Assembly: GCA_947628925.1 (NCBI GenBank)
Contig: CANRBU010000009.1
Span: 1 to 22,434, forward strand
DNA: 22,434 bases
Direction: 5' to 3'
Source of the DNA: an uncultured Clostridia bacterium
GTDB lineage: Bacteria; Bacillota; Clostridia; TANB77; CAG-508
The notes beneath the pieces were generated by a model that was not told where the DNA came from, did not search any database, and saw only the letters and a list, made by a program, of their open reading frames with translations. Below are positions 1-7,469 of this stretch, piece after piece. Position numbers and translations under genes: made by a program. Each line of letters begins with the position of its first letter. Position 1 is the first letter of the stretch.

Positions 1-327
1 TCGCAAAAAGAAAATGTTTCTCCAGCTTTTATAACATGGTTTGTTAATCGAGATGCAGTTAATTGCATATTATTTTGCCTTCCAGTTTCTTTGGTATAAA
101 TTTTTGTAGAAAAACTAGAAAGTCCGAGTTTCAGTAGGGATATGAACATCAGTGTTTTCTTTAGTTGTGTTAGTTTCATTTTGCTCATTATTAGTAGCTG
201 TTTTTTGAGTTTCATAAGATGAATTATCAGATTTATTTGTATTTCCATTAAAAAATAAAAAAATTCCACCAATTATACCAATAATTACAAGAATAATAAA
301 AAAAACATACCATTTTGAATTTTTCAT
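1..327 (-). CDS. VanW-domain membrane protein, frame broken near its domain start; runs off the window
   Basis: The minus-strand frame opens at ATG 327-325, with an AAAGGATG-type RBS about 10 bases upstream. It encodes a short cytoplasmic tail, one membrane segment (about residues 7-26) and a polar N/T/E-rich linker, then stops at 117-115 after 70 residues. One base further on, the +1 frame continues without a stop to the window edge, reading LSSFSTKIYTKETGR..., then MQLTASRL and AGETFSF. This matches the start of a VanW domain, a family of cell-surface proteins of unclear function linked by name to the vanB cluster. The shift is needed at or near the CGGA at 126-123. The gene is either a frameshift mutant, an assembly error, or expressed by +1 frameshifting. 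The domain call rests on motif memory. The 3' end lies outside the window. Confidence 0.6.
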
Positions 328-406
328 TTTAATATCATCCTTTCTAAGGAGTAAATCAATATTATAAGTAGTATGAACAAAAAAATGAAAAATATGTAAT
401 AAAAAC

Positions 407-435
407 TTGAAAAAAATGTTAATATAATGTATGAT
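407..435 (+). promoter_or_regulatory. SigA-type promoter for the solute-binding protein gene
   Basis: TTGAAA at 407-412 and TATGAT at 430-435 are separated by 17 bases, in the divergent region between the VanW-like gene and the solute-binding protein gene. A second TATAAT at 423-428 overlaps but has no -35 at proper spacing. Confidence 0.55.
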
Positions 436-491
436 AAATCAAGAAGAAACAGGTATGTTGAAAATAAAGAAAGGATTGTGAAAAAAATTAG

Positions 492-2012
492 ATGAAATCT
501 AACTTTTTTAAATATATATTTGCCATATTTGTAATAGGAATAATGATATTTGCTATTTATAAGATAAAGACAGAAGAAGAAAAAGAAGAACAGCAACAAA
601 CACAAGTTAATGTGCAAGAAGAAAAAATAACAGAAATAACATTAGGAGTTGCATCTTTTGACAGTACTAATCCGCTATTTAGCAAAAATAAAAATATACA
701 AGACATTTCAAAACTTATTTACGAACCATTAATTGAATTATCAGAAGACTATAAAGCTCAGCCATGTCTTGCAGAAGAATGGGCAAAGCAAAATGCAACA
801 ACATATATCATAAAACTTAAAGACAATGTAAGATGGGCAAATGGAGAAAAATTTATAGCAGATGATGTAAAATTTACAATAGATAAATTAAAAAATATGG
901 ATTCTATTTATTCAAGTAATGTACAAAACATAGCAAATGTAGAAATTACAGATGATTATACATTAAAAATTTATTTAGATAAAGAAATTCCATTTTTTGA
1001 ATACAATTTAACATTTCCAATCTTGTCAAGTTTATTTTATCAAGATAAAGAATTTAGTGATGGAATTGTACCAGTGGGGACAGGAATGTATGAATATACA
1101 GATGTTCAATCAACACATTTAACTTTGCAACCTAATAATAATAGATGGAATTCAAAAACAGAATTGACATTAACTAAAATCACAATAAATTTATATTCAT
1201 CTTTGGCAGAAATGTACAATAGTTTCAAAATGGGAAATATAGATGTTATTGATACACAAAACAGTAATTTACAAGAATATATTGGAAGCATAGGATATGC
1301 AAAAAAAGAAATGAAAGGAAGAGAGCATGACTTCTTAGCATTGAATACAAAAAATACAACACTTGCAAAAAAAGAAGTAAGAAAAGCAATATCATATGCT
1401 ATTGATAAAACTAACATAGTTTCAAATATATTTAACAGTCAATACTATACTTCTAATTTTCCACTAGACTATGGAAATTGGTTATATCAAACAGAAGAAG
1501 CAAGTGCAGGATATAATCCAGATCAAGCAAAACAATTACTAAAATCACAAAAAATACAATTGAATCTTTCAGTAAAGGCAAGTGATAAAGCAAGAGTTTT
1601 AGTAGCACAAAACATACAAGCACAATTAAAAAATTTAGGAATTAATTTAAATATAGTAGAATTAACAGATGAACAATATTACAACAGTATAAACACGAAA
1701 AACTATGATATATTGTTATGCAGTATAAATTTATCATATAGCCCAAATTTAGAAACATTTTTAGGAAAAAACAATTTGGCAAATTATTCCAATGATGAAA
1801 TAAATGGCATTTTAGAAGAAGTAAAAAATACAACAGATGAAAATGTATTAAAAGAGAGGTACAAAAGAATAGCAGAAATATATAAAGAAGAAGTACCATA
1901 TATAAGTTTATATAATAATAAATTTACAGTTTGTTATCATTCAAACTTAAAAGGAGATACTACTCCCAATTGGTATAATGTATTTTATCATATTTCAGGA
2001 TGGTATAAATAA
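492..2012 (+). CDS. ABC-type oligopeptide/solute-binding protein (SBP family 5), membrane-anchored
   Basis: A 506-residue protein of the extracellular family-5 (OppA/DppA-like) solute-binding type. Family traits visible are YEPLIEL near residue 76, LAEEW, the WANGEKFIADDVKF stretch around residues 115-128, and the late DPNQAK-like segment (here NPDQAKQLL). Members capture peptides, nickel or other solutes outside the cell for an ABC permease. The N-terminus has a single hydrophobic segment (about residues 5-23) with no lipobox cysteine, followed by a charged E/Q-rich linker, so it looks anchored by an uncleaved membrane helix instead of a lipid. No permease or ATPase gene is next to it. The start ATG directly follows an in-frame stop. 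The AAAGGA RBS is rather far upstream (about 17 bases). The substrate cannot be told from sequence. Confidence 0.85.
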   Translation: MKSNFFKYIFAIFVIGIMIFAIYKIKTEEEKEEQQQTQVNVQEEKITEITLGVASFDSTNPLFSKNKNIQDISKLIYEPLIELSEDYKAQPCLAEEWAKQNATTYIIKLKDNVRWANGEKFIADDVKFTIDKLKNMDSIYSSNVQNIANVEITDDYTLKIYLDKEIPFFEYNLTFPILSSLFYQDKEFSDGIVPVGTGMYEYTDVQSTHLTLQPNNNRWNSKTELTLTKITINLYSSLAEMYNSFKMGNIDVIDTQNSNLQEYIGSIGYAKKEMKGREHDFLALNTKNTTLAKKEVRKAISYAIDKTNIVSNIFNSQYYTSNFPLDYGNWLYQTEEASAGYNPDQAKQLLKSQKIQLNLSVKASDKARVLVAQNIQAQLKNLGINLNIVELTDEQYYNSINTKNYDILLCSINLSYSPNLETFLGKNNLANYSNDEINGILEEVKNTTDENVLKERYKRIAEIYKEEVPYISLYNNKFTVCYHSNLKGDTTPNWYNVFYHISGWYK

Positions 2013-2029
2013 AAAATTTTAAAAATCTA

Positions 2030-2057
2030 TTGACAAAACAAAAATTTGGTATATAAT
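2030..2057 (+). promoter_or_regulatory. recA promoter (SigA consensus)
   Basis: TTGACA at 2030-2035 and TATAAT at 2052-2057 with a 16-base spacer. Both hexamers match consensus exactly, and recA starts 45 bases after the -10. Confidence 0.85.
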
Positions 2058-2082
2058 AAAAATATCAAACAAAAATTTGGTA
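2036..2082 (+). repeat. 16-base direct repeat pair in the recA promoter (candidate operator)
   Basis: AAACAAAAATTTGGTA occurs at 2036-2051 and again at 2067-2082, a period of 31 bases (about three helical turns). The first copy fills exactly the spacer between -35 and -10; the second sits just after the expected transcription start. Each copy holds a CAAA-N2-TTTG dyad. The placement suits a repressor of an SOS-type gene, but it does not resemble the Bacillus LexA box (GAAC-N4-GTTC). Function is inferred. Confidence 0.5.
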
Positions 2083-2101
2083 AAAATAAGGAGGAAAAAT
2101 C

Positions 2102-3160
2102 ATGAGTGAAAATACAGAAAAGAAAAAAGCATTAGAAGCAGCAATGAGCCAAATAGAGAAACAATATGGTAAAGGCTCAGTAATGAAATTAGGTGAATTC
2201 AAAGCAATGGAGGTAGAAGCAATTCCAACAGGAGCATTAAGTCTAGACATTGCATTAGGAATAGGAGGACTTCCAAGAGGAAGAATTATTGAAATTTTTG
2301 GGCCAGAATCTTCAGGTAAAACAACACTTGCATTACATGTTATAGCAGAAGCACAAAAACAAGGTGGAGAAGTTGCTTTTATTGATGCAGAACATGCATT
2401 AGATCCAGTATATTCAAAAAAACTAGGTGTAGATATAGATAATTTAATTGTAGCACAACCAGATACAGGTGAACAAGCTTTAGAAATAACAGAAAGCTTA
2501 GTTAGAAGTGGTGCGTTAGATGTTATTGTTGTGGATTCAGTTGCTGCATTAGTTCCAAAAGCAGAAATAGATGGCGATATGGGAGATTCACATATGGGAC
2601 TTCAAGCAAGACTTATGTCACAAGCATTAAGAAAATTAGCAGGTGCAATAAATAAATCAAAAACAGTATTAATTTTTATAAACCAATTAAGAGAAAAAAT
2701 AGGAGTTATGTTTGGAAATCCAGAAACAACCACAGGTGGAAGAGCATTAAAATTTTATGCTTCTGTTAGATTAGACATTAGAAAAATTGAAAATATAAAA
2801 CAAGATGGAGAAATAAAAGGAAGTAGAACAAGAGTAAAAGTTGTAAAAAATAAAGTTGCACCACCATTTAGAGAAGCAGAATTTGATATTGTATATGGAG
2901 AAGGAATTTCAAAATCAGGAAATATTTTAGATATGGCTGTAAACCTAGATATCATCGAAAAAAGTGGATCTTGGTTTAGCTATAAAGGAGAAAGAATAGG
3001 ACAAGGAAGAGAAAATGTAAAGAAATATCTAAAAGATAATCCAGAAGTTTTATCAGAAGTAGAAGAAAAAGTAAGAGCAAATTTCGAAAAAGCTTTTGAA
3101 CAAAGCCTTGGAGAAGAAATATCAGAAATTGATGATGACGATGAAGAAGATGATGAATAA
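2102..3160 (+). CDS. recA: Recombinase RecA
   Basis: RecA binds single-stranded DNA as an ATP-dependent filament, pairs homologous strands in recombinational repair, and triggers LexA self-cleavage. The 352-residue length is normal. Visible features are Walker A GPESSGKT (residues 67-74), the FIDAEHALDP segment (93-102), Walker B VIVVDS (141-146), the DGDMGDSHMGLQARLMSQALR region, the NQLREKIGVMFGNPETT L2 region, and a strongly acidic C-terminal tail (EIDDDDEEDDE), the usual autoregulatory tail. A GGAGG RBS lies 7 bases before the ATG. It is first in the likely operon recA-recX-scpA-DUF2953-ytfJ. recX follows 13 bases after the stop, as commonly seen. Confidence 0.98.
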   Translation: MSENTEKKKALEAAMSQIEKQYGKGSVMKLGEFKAMEVEAIPTGALSLDIALGIGGLPRGRIIEIFGPESSGKTTLALHVIAEAQKQGGEVAFIDAEHALDPVYSKKLGVDIDNLIVAQPDTGEQALEITESLVRSGALDVIVVDSVAALVPKAEIDGDMGDSHMGLQARLMSQALRKLAGAINKSKTVLIFINQLREKIGVMFGNPETTTGGRALKFYASVRLDIRKIENIKQDGEIKGSRTRVKVVKNKVAPPFREAEFDIVYGEGISKSGNILDMAVNLDIIEKSGSWFSYKGERIGQGRENVKKYLKDNPEVLSEVEEKVRANFEKAFEQSLGEEISEIDDDDEEDDE

Positions 3161-3173
3161 AAGGTGAAAAATA

Positions 3174-3623
3174 ATGTATTCAATAGAAGAATTTGATGAA
3201 CAAAAAACAAAAATATTAAAATACATTTTATACAAAAAAAGAACTGAACAAGAAATTAGAACAAAATTTAAAGCTACTGTTCAAGAAGATATGTTAGAAG
3301 AGATTATACAATATCTAAAAGATGCAAAATATATTGATGATAAACAATATATTGAAAAAACAATAAATAATTTCAAGCTACTAAAAAATTTATCTATCAA
3401 AGAATTAAAATATAAACTATTAAGTAAAGGAATTTCAGCAGATGACATAGAAGATTACATTTATGAAAACAAAGAAGAACTTGAAGAATATGAAAAACAA
3501 TCTATAAGAAATATTTTGTACAAAAAACAAACTTCTATGGAAGTAGAAGAAATCAAGCAATATCTTACAAAAAAAGGTTATCAACAAGAAAATATAAAAG
3601 AAATAATAGATGAAAGTTTATGA
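3174..3623 (+). CDS. recX: Regulatory protein RecX
   Basis: A 149-residue protein of the RecX family, which binds RecA filaments and modulates their activity. The family's three-helix repeats are visible: RTEQEIRTKF (about residues 22-31), the KDAKYIDDKQYIEKTI segment (about 49-64), then LSIKELKYKLLSKGIS (about 73-88), and a last repeat ending in IKQYLTKKGYQQENIKEII. It lies 13 bases after recA, preceded by an AAAGGTGA RBS, which supports the assignment because recA-recX pairs are common. Its stop overlaps a possible upstream ATG of scpA (ATGA at 3620-3623). The length is on the short side of the family. Confidence 0.9.
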   Translation: MYSIEEFDEQKTKILKYILYKKRTEQEIRTKFKATVQEDMLEEIIQYLKDAKYIDDKQYIEKTINNFKLLKNLSIKELKYKLLSKGISADDIEDYIYENKEELEEYEKQSIRNILYKKQTSMEVEEIKQYLTKKGYQQENIKEIIDESL

Positions 3624-3643
3624 ATTTAGAGAGGAACAAAGAA

Positions 3644-4387
3644 ATGCCAAGTTTACTAACATTAGAAACAAAAAAATATGCAATAAAAATAGACAATTTT
3701 GAAGGTCCATTAGATTTATTGATTTATCTAATTGAAAAAAATAAAATGGATATTTATGATATTAACTTAACAGAAATTACAGAACAATATATTGAATATT
3801 TAAATGCAATGGAAGAATTAAACTTAGAAATAGCAAGTGAATTTCTTATAATGGCATCTTCTTTGTTATATCTAAAATCAAAAAAACTATTACCAAAACA
3901 AGAAAATGATGAAGAAGAACTAACAGAAGAAGAACTGATTGAAAGAATTATTGAATACAAAAAATATAAAGAAATTACCACAAAATTAAAAGAAAACTAT
4001 ATTTTATTTTCCAAAAGAATCACAAAACAACCAGAAGAAATTGTATTACCAAAAAGGAAACTAGAAAAAGAATATAATAATACAATTATTCCAACAACAT
4101 ATCAAAATATATTAGAAAGAACAAGTGAAAAGCTAAATCAAAATGCTAAAAATATAGAGAAAATAGCATTGGTAGACAATTATACAGTGGCAAGTAAAGT
4201 AAAAGAAATGGTAAGAGTGTTAGTAAAACAGAAAAAATTTGTATTTAATAAATTATTTTCAATAAAACAAAGAGATAAACAAGAAGTAGTAACAGCATTT
4301 AGTGGATTATTAGAATTATCTAGACGAAATAAAGTGTCTACAAACCAAGAAAAAGTTTTTGGAGATATTTTTGTAGAAAAAAAATAA
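3644..4387 (+). CDS. scpA: Segregation and condensation protein A
   Basis: ScpA is the kleisin subunit that bridges the SMC heads and, with ScpB, forms the chromosome-condensing SMC-ScpAB complex. The N-terminal SMC-neck-binding part is clear: DNFEGPLDLLIYLIEKNKMD (about residues 17-36) followed by EITEQYIEYL and SEFLIMASSLLYLKSKKLLP. An acidic linker follows, and the C-terminus has a winged-helix-like end typical for the family. I chose ATG 3644 because AGAGAGGA sits 8 bases before it; an in-frame ATG at 3620, overlapping the recX stop, has a poorer RBS and would add 8 residues. scpB, which usually follows, is not present: the next gene is DUF2953. Confidence 0.93.
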   Translation: MPSLLTLETKKYAIKIDNFEGPLDLLIYLIEKNKMDIYDINLTEITEQYIEYLNAMEELNLEIASEFLIMASSLLYLKSKKLLPKQENDEEELTEEELIERIIEYKKYKEITTKLKENYILFSKRITKQPEEIVLPKRKLEKEYNNTIIPTTYQNILERTSEKLNQNAKNIEKIALVDNYTVASKVKEMVRVLVKQKKFVFNKLFSIKQRDKQEVVTAFSGLLELSRRNKVSTNQEKVFGDIFVEKK

Positions 4388-4453
4388 AGGTTTAAAATAC
4401 TAAAAATTGGAAAAAATATGTATAAAATAAAAAAGCTAGGAAGGTTGAAAGCT

Positions 4454-5107
4454 ATGTTTTTATTTTATACATTTTTTTTGCTTTTATTAATCATATTACT
4501 TATATTATCTATGAAAATACAACTACAAATAAAAAACTTACAATATCATTCAGAAAAAAAACAAGAAGAATCACATTTAAATCCTAAATATAAAATTTCT
4601 TTTTGTATCTGTATATTAAATAAAATTCCAATATTAAAAATAACATTAACAAAAGCAAAACTAAAAAAAATAAATCAAAAAACACATATTAAAGAAAAAA
4701 TAGAAAGAGAGTTTGATAAGCAAAATATTAAGCGTTTAACAAGAGAATATGATGTAAAAAAAGATATTGCAGAAATTTTAAAAAATATAAAATTAAAAAT
4801 AGAGAAAATAAATTTAAAAATCGAATTAGGAACAGAAAATGTAATTCTTACATCATTTCTAGTTCCGGTAATTAGTGCAATATTAGCAATCTTAATACCA
4901 AGTATGAAATGCAAACCGCATAAACAAGAATTTAAAGTTATACCAGTTTATAATAGTAAAAATTTGGTTAATTTCCAGTTAGAAGGTATATTTGAAATAA
5001 AAATGATACATATTATAAACACAATATGTATATTAAAAAAGAAAAGGAGAGTTGAAGAATATGAGCGAACATCCAATAGAAGGTCTTATGACTACAGCTA
5101 TGAATAG
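4454..5107 (+). CDS. DUF2953 (YtfI-like) membrane protein
   Basis: A protein of about 217 residues with an N-terminal membrane helix (about residues 2-20), a lysine-rich middle, a second hydrophobic stretch (LVPVISAILAILIPS, about residues 137-151) and the C-terminal RTSNRRSYDYSYE tail that I associate with DUF2953, the family next to ytfJ in many spore formers. The molecular role is unknown; the link to sporulation comes from context. I chose ATG 4454 (AGGAAGG 9 bases upstream) over an in-frame ATG at 4418, which has a weak RBS. The 3' end overlaps the start of ytfJ by 47 bases, so the two are probably translationally coupled. Confidence 0.75.
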   Translation: MFLFYTFFLLLLIILLILSMKIQLQIKNLQYHSEKKQEESHLNPKYKISFCICILNKIPILKITLTKAKLKKINQKTHIKEKIEREFDKQNIKRLTREYDVKKDIAEILKNIKLKIEKINLKIELGTENVILTSFLVPVISAILAILIPSMKCKPHKQEFKVIPVYNSKNLVNFQLEGIFEIKMIHIINTICILKKKRRVEEYERTSNRRSYDYSYE

Positions 5108-5651
5108 TATTCAAGATATGATTGATGTAAATACAATTATAGGAGAACCAATTGAAACATCTAATAACATTGTTATTATACCAATTTCAAAAGTATCTTT
5201 TGGTTTTGCAGCAGGAGGAAGTGAATTTCGAGGTGAAACAGTTGATGAATACAAAAAGGCAGATAAAGAAGAGGAAATTCAATACCGTTTGCCATTTGGA
5301 GGTGGTAGTGGAGCAGGAGTAAGTATTAACCCAGTTGCATTTTTAGTAATAACAACAGAAACTGTAAAACTAATTCCGGTCAACCATTCATCAAGTATAG
5401 ACAAGTTATTAGATTACATTCCTGATTTAATAGAAAAAGTAAATAATACTATGAATCGCTGTATAGAAAACAAAAAAGAAGAAACAGAAAAAATTATTCG
5501 TAAAATGGGCAACAAAGCTAAAGAAGAAAAAGATCAAGAAGAAAATGTGGAAAAATCAACAAAAAAAGTAGAAGAGAAAAAAGAGAAAATTACACCAGAA
5601 ATTACTTATGAATTTGAATATGATGAAACACATGATGATGACGAAATGTAG
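5061..5651 (+). CDS. ytfJ: Sporulation protein YtfJ (GerW family)
   Basis: YtfJ/GerW is a spore protein whose known role in Bacillus is in germination. The family core is evident: HPIEGLMTTAMNSIQDMIDV, TIIGEPIE, IPISKVSFGFAAGGSEF, the glycine-rich PFGGGSGAGVSINPVAFLVI, and a VKLIPV segment. The core ends near residue 125, and a highly charged Lys/Glu tail of about 70 residues follows, longer than I expect for the family. ATG 5061 is chosen because AAGGAG sits 11 bases upstream; a TTG at 5052 is too close to that RBS. It is last in the recA operon, before a strong terminator, and precedes the spoIIA operon. Confidence 0.92.
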   Translation: MSEHPIEGLMTTAMNSIQDMIDVNTIIGEPIETSNNIVIIPISKVSFGFAAGGSEFRGETVDEYKKADKEEEIQYRLPFGGGSGAGVSINPVAFLVITTETVKLIPVNHSSSIDKLLDYIPDLIEKVNNTMNRCIENKKEETEKIIRKMGNKAKEEKDQEENVEKSTKKVEEKKEKITPEITYEFEYDETHDDDEM

Positions 5652-5658
5652 ATAAAGT

Positions 5659-5700
5659 AAAAGAGTAAAGTTTATTGCAAGAAAATCTTTACTCTTTTTA
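5659..5700 (+). terminator. Intrinsic terminator after ytfJ
   Basis: AAAAGAGTAAAG (5659-5670) pairs perfectly with CTTTACTCTTTT (5687-5698) over 12 bases with a 16-base loop. The right arm runs into a T tract. It closes the recA-ytfJ operon and separates it from spoIIA. Confidence 0.85.
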
Positions 5701-5721
5701 TAAAAACTTAAACGAAAATTT

Positions 5722-5749
5722 TGTCGAAAACTTCTTATAAAGTGACAAA
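5722..5749 (+). promoter_or_regulatory. Spo0A box(es) upstream of spoIIAA
   Basis: TGTCGAA at 5722-5728 matches the Spo0A consensus box exactly. A degenerate copy, TGACAAA, lies 21 bases downstream at 5743-5749, about two helical turns away. Spo0A-phosphate activates the spoIIA operon in Bacillus from sites upstream of the promoter, so position and sequence agree. Binding is inferred. Confidence 0.6.
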
Positions 5750-5767
5750 ACTTCTACTATTTTGCTA

Positions 5768-5796
5768 TTGGAAAATACTGGAAAATAATATATAAT
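5768..5796 (+). promoter_or_regulatory. spoIIA operon promoter
   Basis: TTGGAA at 5768-5773 and TATAAT at 5791-5796 with 17-base spacing. This reads as a SigA-type promoter; I found no convincing SigH pair (AGGA...GAAT) in the region, although SigH drives spoIIA in Bacillus. Confidence 0.55.
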
Positions 5797-5847
5797 ATCA
5801 AACGAAAACAAACAGAAGATGTAGATCGAAAGGGAGTGTTAAAACTT

Positions 5848-6174
5848 ATGGAATCAAAATTTTATGAAGAGGACAAGCTATTAGTTTTTAAAATAACAGA
5901 AGAGATTGATGACCATAGTGTTCAAAAAATAAGGAGGAGAGCAGATTATGAAATTGAAAGATTTATGCCTAAAAGAGTTGTATTTGATTTTGATAGTGTC
6001 ACTTTCATGGATAGCGCCGGAATAGGACTATTAATAGGAAGATACAAATTCGCGAATTTGTTAGGTGCAAGATTAGAAATTGCAAACCTTACACAAAATG
6101 TTAGCAAAATTTTTGAAATGAGTGGCATTTTAAGATTAATACCAGTAACAAAACTTGAAGAAAATATTGCATAG
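5848..6174 (+). CDS. spoIIAA: Anti-sigma F factor antagonist SpoIIAA
   Basis: A STAS-domain anti-anti-sigma factor of 108 residues. Unphosphorylated SpoIIAA binds SpoIIAB and frees SigF in the forespore; SpoIIAB phosphorylates it to reset the switch. The phosphorylation loop is intact: VTFMDSAGIGLLIGRYK, with the target serine at residue 56 after Asp55. The C-terminal helix SKIFEMSGI also fits. The start is ATG 5848 (AAGGGAG 11 bases upstream); a GTG at 5836 overlaps the RBS and is unlikely. spoIIAB follows 17 bases after the stop, then sigF, the canonical tricistronic order. The Spo0A boxes upstream suit its regulation. Confidence 0.96.
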   Translation: MESKFYEEDKLLVFKITEEIDDHSVQKIRRRADYEIERFMPKRVVFDFDSVTFMDSAGIGLLIGRYKFANLLGARLEIANLTQNVSKIFEMSGILRLIPVTKLEENIA

Positions 6175-6191
6175 AGAGGAGAAATAAAAAT

Positions 6192-6668
6192 ATGCAAGAA
6201 CAATTCGAAAATGAAATGAATTTAGAATTTATTAGTAAATCTGCAAATGAAGCATTTGCAAGAATTACGGTGGCAGCTTTTGCATCACAATTAGACCCTA
6301 CTATAGAGGAATTAGCAGATATAAAAACAGCAGTATCAGAAGCAGTAACAAACTGTATTATCCATGCATATGAAAATAAAGTTGGGATTGTGAAAATACA
6401 TGCAAAAATACATAAAAGTGAAATCATAATAGAAATAACTGACAATGGAAAAGGAATAGAAAACATAGAAATGGCAAAAGAACCACTTTATACTACTAAA
6501 CCTGATTTAGAAAGATCTGGAATGGGATTTACTATTATGGAAAGCTTTATGGATTCTGTTAAAATTGAATCTATTGTTGGAATAGGAACAAAAGTTACCA
6601 TGTTAAAGAAAATAAAAGAACAGGAGATAAACCAGCAAGAATTTAAGCAAATGACAAGTATGCCTTAG
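6192..6668 (+). CDS. spoIIAB: Anti-sigma F factor SpoIIAB
   Basis: A GHKL-fold serine kinase and anti-sigma factor that holds SigF inactive in the predivisional and mother cell and phosphorylates SpoIIAA. The 158 residues show the N box (SEAVTNCIIHAY, residues 49-60), the G1 motif DNGKGI (84-89) and the lid/G2 region ERSGMGF (107-113). The last 20 or so residues form a short polar tail beyond the fold. The start ATG has AGAGGAG about 11 bases upstream. It is the middle gene of the spoIIA operon and precedes sigF by 17 bases. Confidence 0.96.
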   Translation: MQEQFENEMNLEFISKSANEAFARITVAAFASQLDPTIEELADIKTAVSEAVTNCIIHAYENKVGIVKIHAKIHKSEIIIEITDNGKGIENIEMAKEPLYTTKPDLERSGMGFTIMESFMDSVKIESIVGIGTKVTMLKKIKEQEINQQEFKQMTSMP

Positions 6669-6685
6669 GAAGGAAAGAAAAAAAT

Positions 6686-7417
6686 ATGTTTGAAAATGAT
6701 AAAGAATCTATTCAAAAAGCGCAACAAGGTGATAAAACAGTATTAGAAAAACTTGTAAAAGAAAATAGTGGATTGATTTGGAGTATAGTAAAAAGATTTA
6801 ATGGAAGAGGTTTTGAATTAGAGGATTTATATCAAATAGGTTGTCTTGGTTTTATTAAATCAATAAAGAGATTTGATACCACATTTGATGTAAAACTTTC
6901 AACATATACAGTACCATACATATTAGGAGAAATAAAAAGATATATAAGAGATGATGGAGCAATAAAGGTAAGTAGAAGCATAAAAGAATTACAAGCGAAA
7001 ATAAGGCAAATTCAGGTAGAGTTTAGAAATGCAAATAAAGAAGAAATTTCAGTAGAAGAAATCGCAAAAAAATTAAAAATATCAAAAGAAGATGTTGCAG
7101 TTGCACTAGAAGCAACAAAACCTGTTGAATCAATTGATGGAATATATCAATCAACAAAAGGTGAAAATGGAATTAGTCTAATTGAAAGAATTTCCACAGG
7201 ACAAAATGAAGAAGAAATGATAACAACAAAAATAGCTTTAAAAGAAGCTATTAACGGCTTATCTGCAAAAGATAAACAAATTATCTTACTACGTTTTTAT
7301 AAAGAAAAAACACAAACTGAAGTAGCAAAAATATTGGGGGTTAGTCAGGTACAAGTTTCAAGAACAGAAAGAAAAATACTAGATAAAATGAGAATATTAT
7401 TATCAGACGTAAGCTAA
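6686..7417 (+). CDS. sigF: RNA polymerase sigma-F factor
   Basis: SigF is the first forespore-specific sigma factor, switching on early forespore genes after polar septation. The 243-residue protein has region 2 (NSGLIWSIVKRF, then GFELEDLYQIGCLGFIKSI, residues 42-60, and FSTYTVPYILGEI-type sequence near 71-83), region 3 with GAIKVSRSIKEL (91-102), and a region 4 helix-turn-helix TQTEVAKILGVSQVQVSR (209-226). The QVQVSR recognition helix is characteristic of SigF/SigG/SigB-type factors. Position directly after spoIIAB decides SigF over SigG. AGGAAGGAAAG precedes the ATG. No terminator is visible before spoIID, so read-through is possible. Confidence 0.96.
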   Translation: MFENDKESIQKAQQGDKTVLEKLVKENSGLIWSIVKRFNGRGFELEDLYQIGCLGFIKSIKRFDTTFDVKLSTYTVPYILGEIKRYIRDDGAIKVSRSIKELQAKIRQIQVEFRNANKEEISVEEIAKKLKISKEDVAVALEATKPVESIDGIYQSTKGENGISLIERISTGQNEEEMITTKIALKEAINGLSAKDKQIILLRFYKEKTQTEVAKILGVSQVQVSRTERKILDKMRILLSDVS

Positions 7418-7469
7418 AATTTAATTCTTTTCCAACCGGATTTGTGCCTTAGGAGGGAATGGAACTAAA

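Noticed and set aside
423..428. TATAAT as -10 for the solute-binding protein gene
   Set aside because: Only 10 bases from the TTGAAA at 407-412; TATGAT at 430-435 has the correct 17-base spacing.
324..617. Minus-strand Phe/Leu-rich frame
   Set aside because: It is the antisense of the solute-binding protein start and its upstream region, with composition typical of reverse A-rich DNA.
5052..5054. TTG as the ytfJ start
   Set aside because: It is only two bases from the AAGGAG RBS; ATG 5061 is properly spaced.
5836..5838. GTG as the spoIIAA start
   Set aside because: It overlaps the RBS; ATG 5848 fits and gives the usual protein length.
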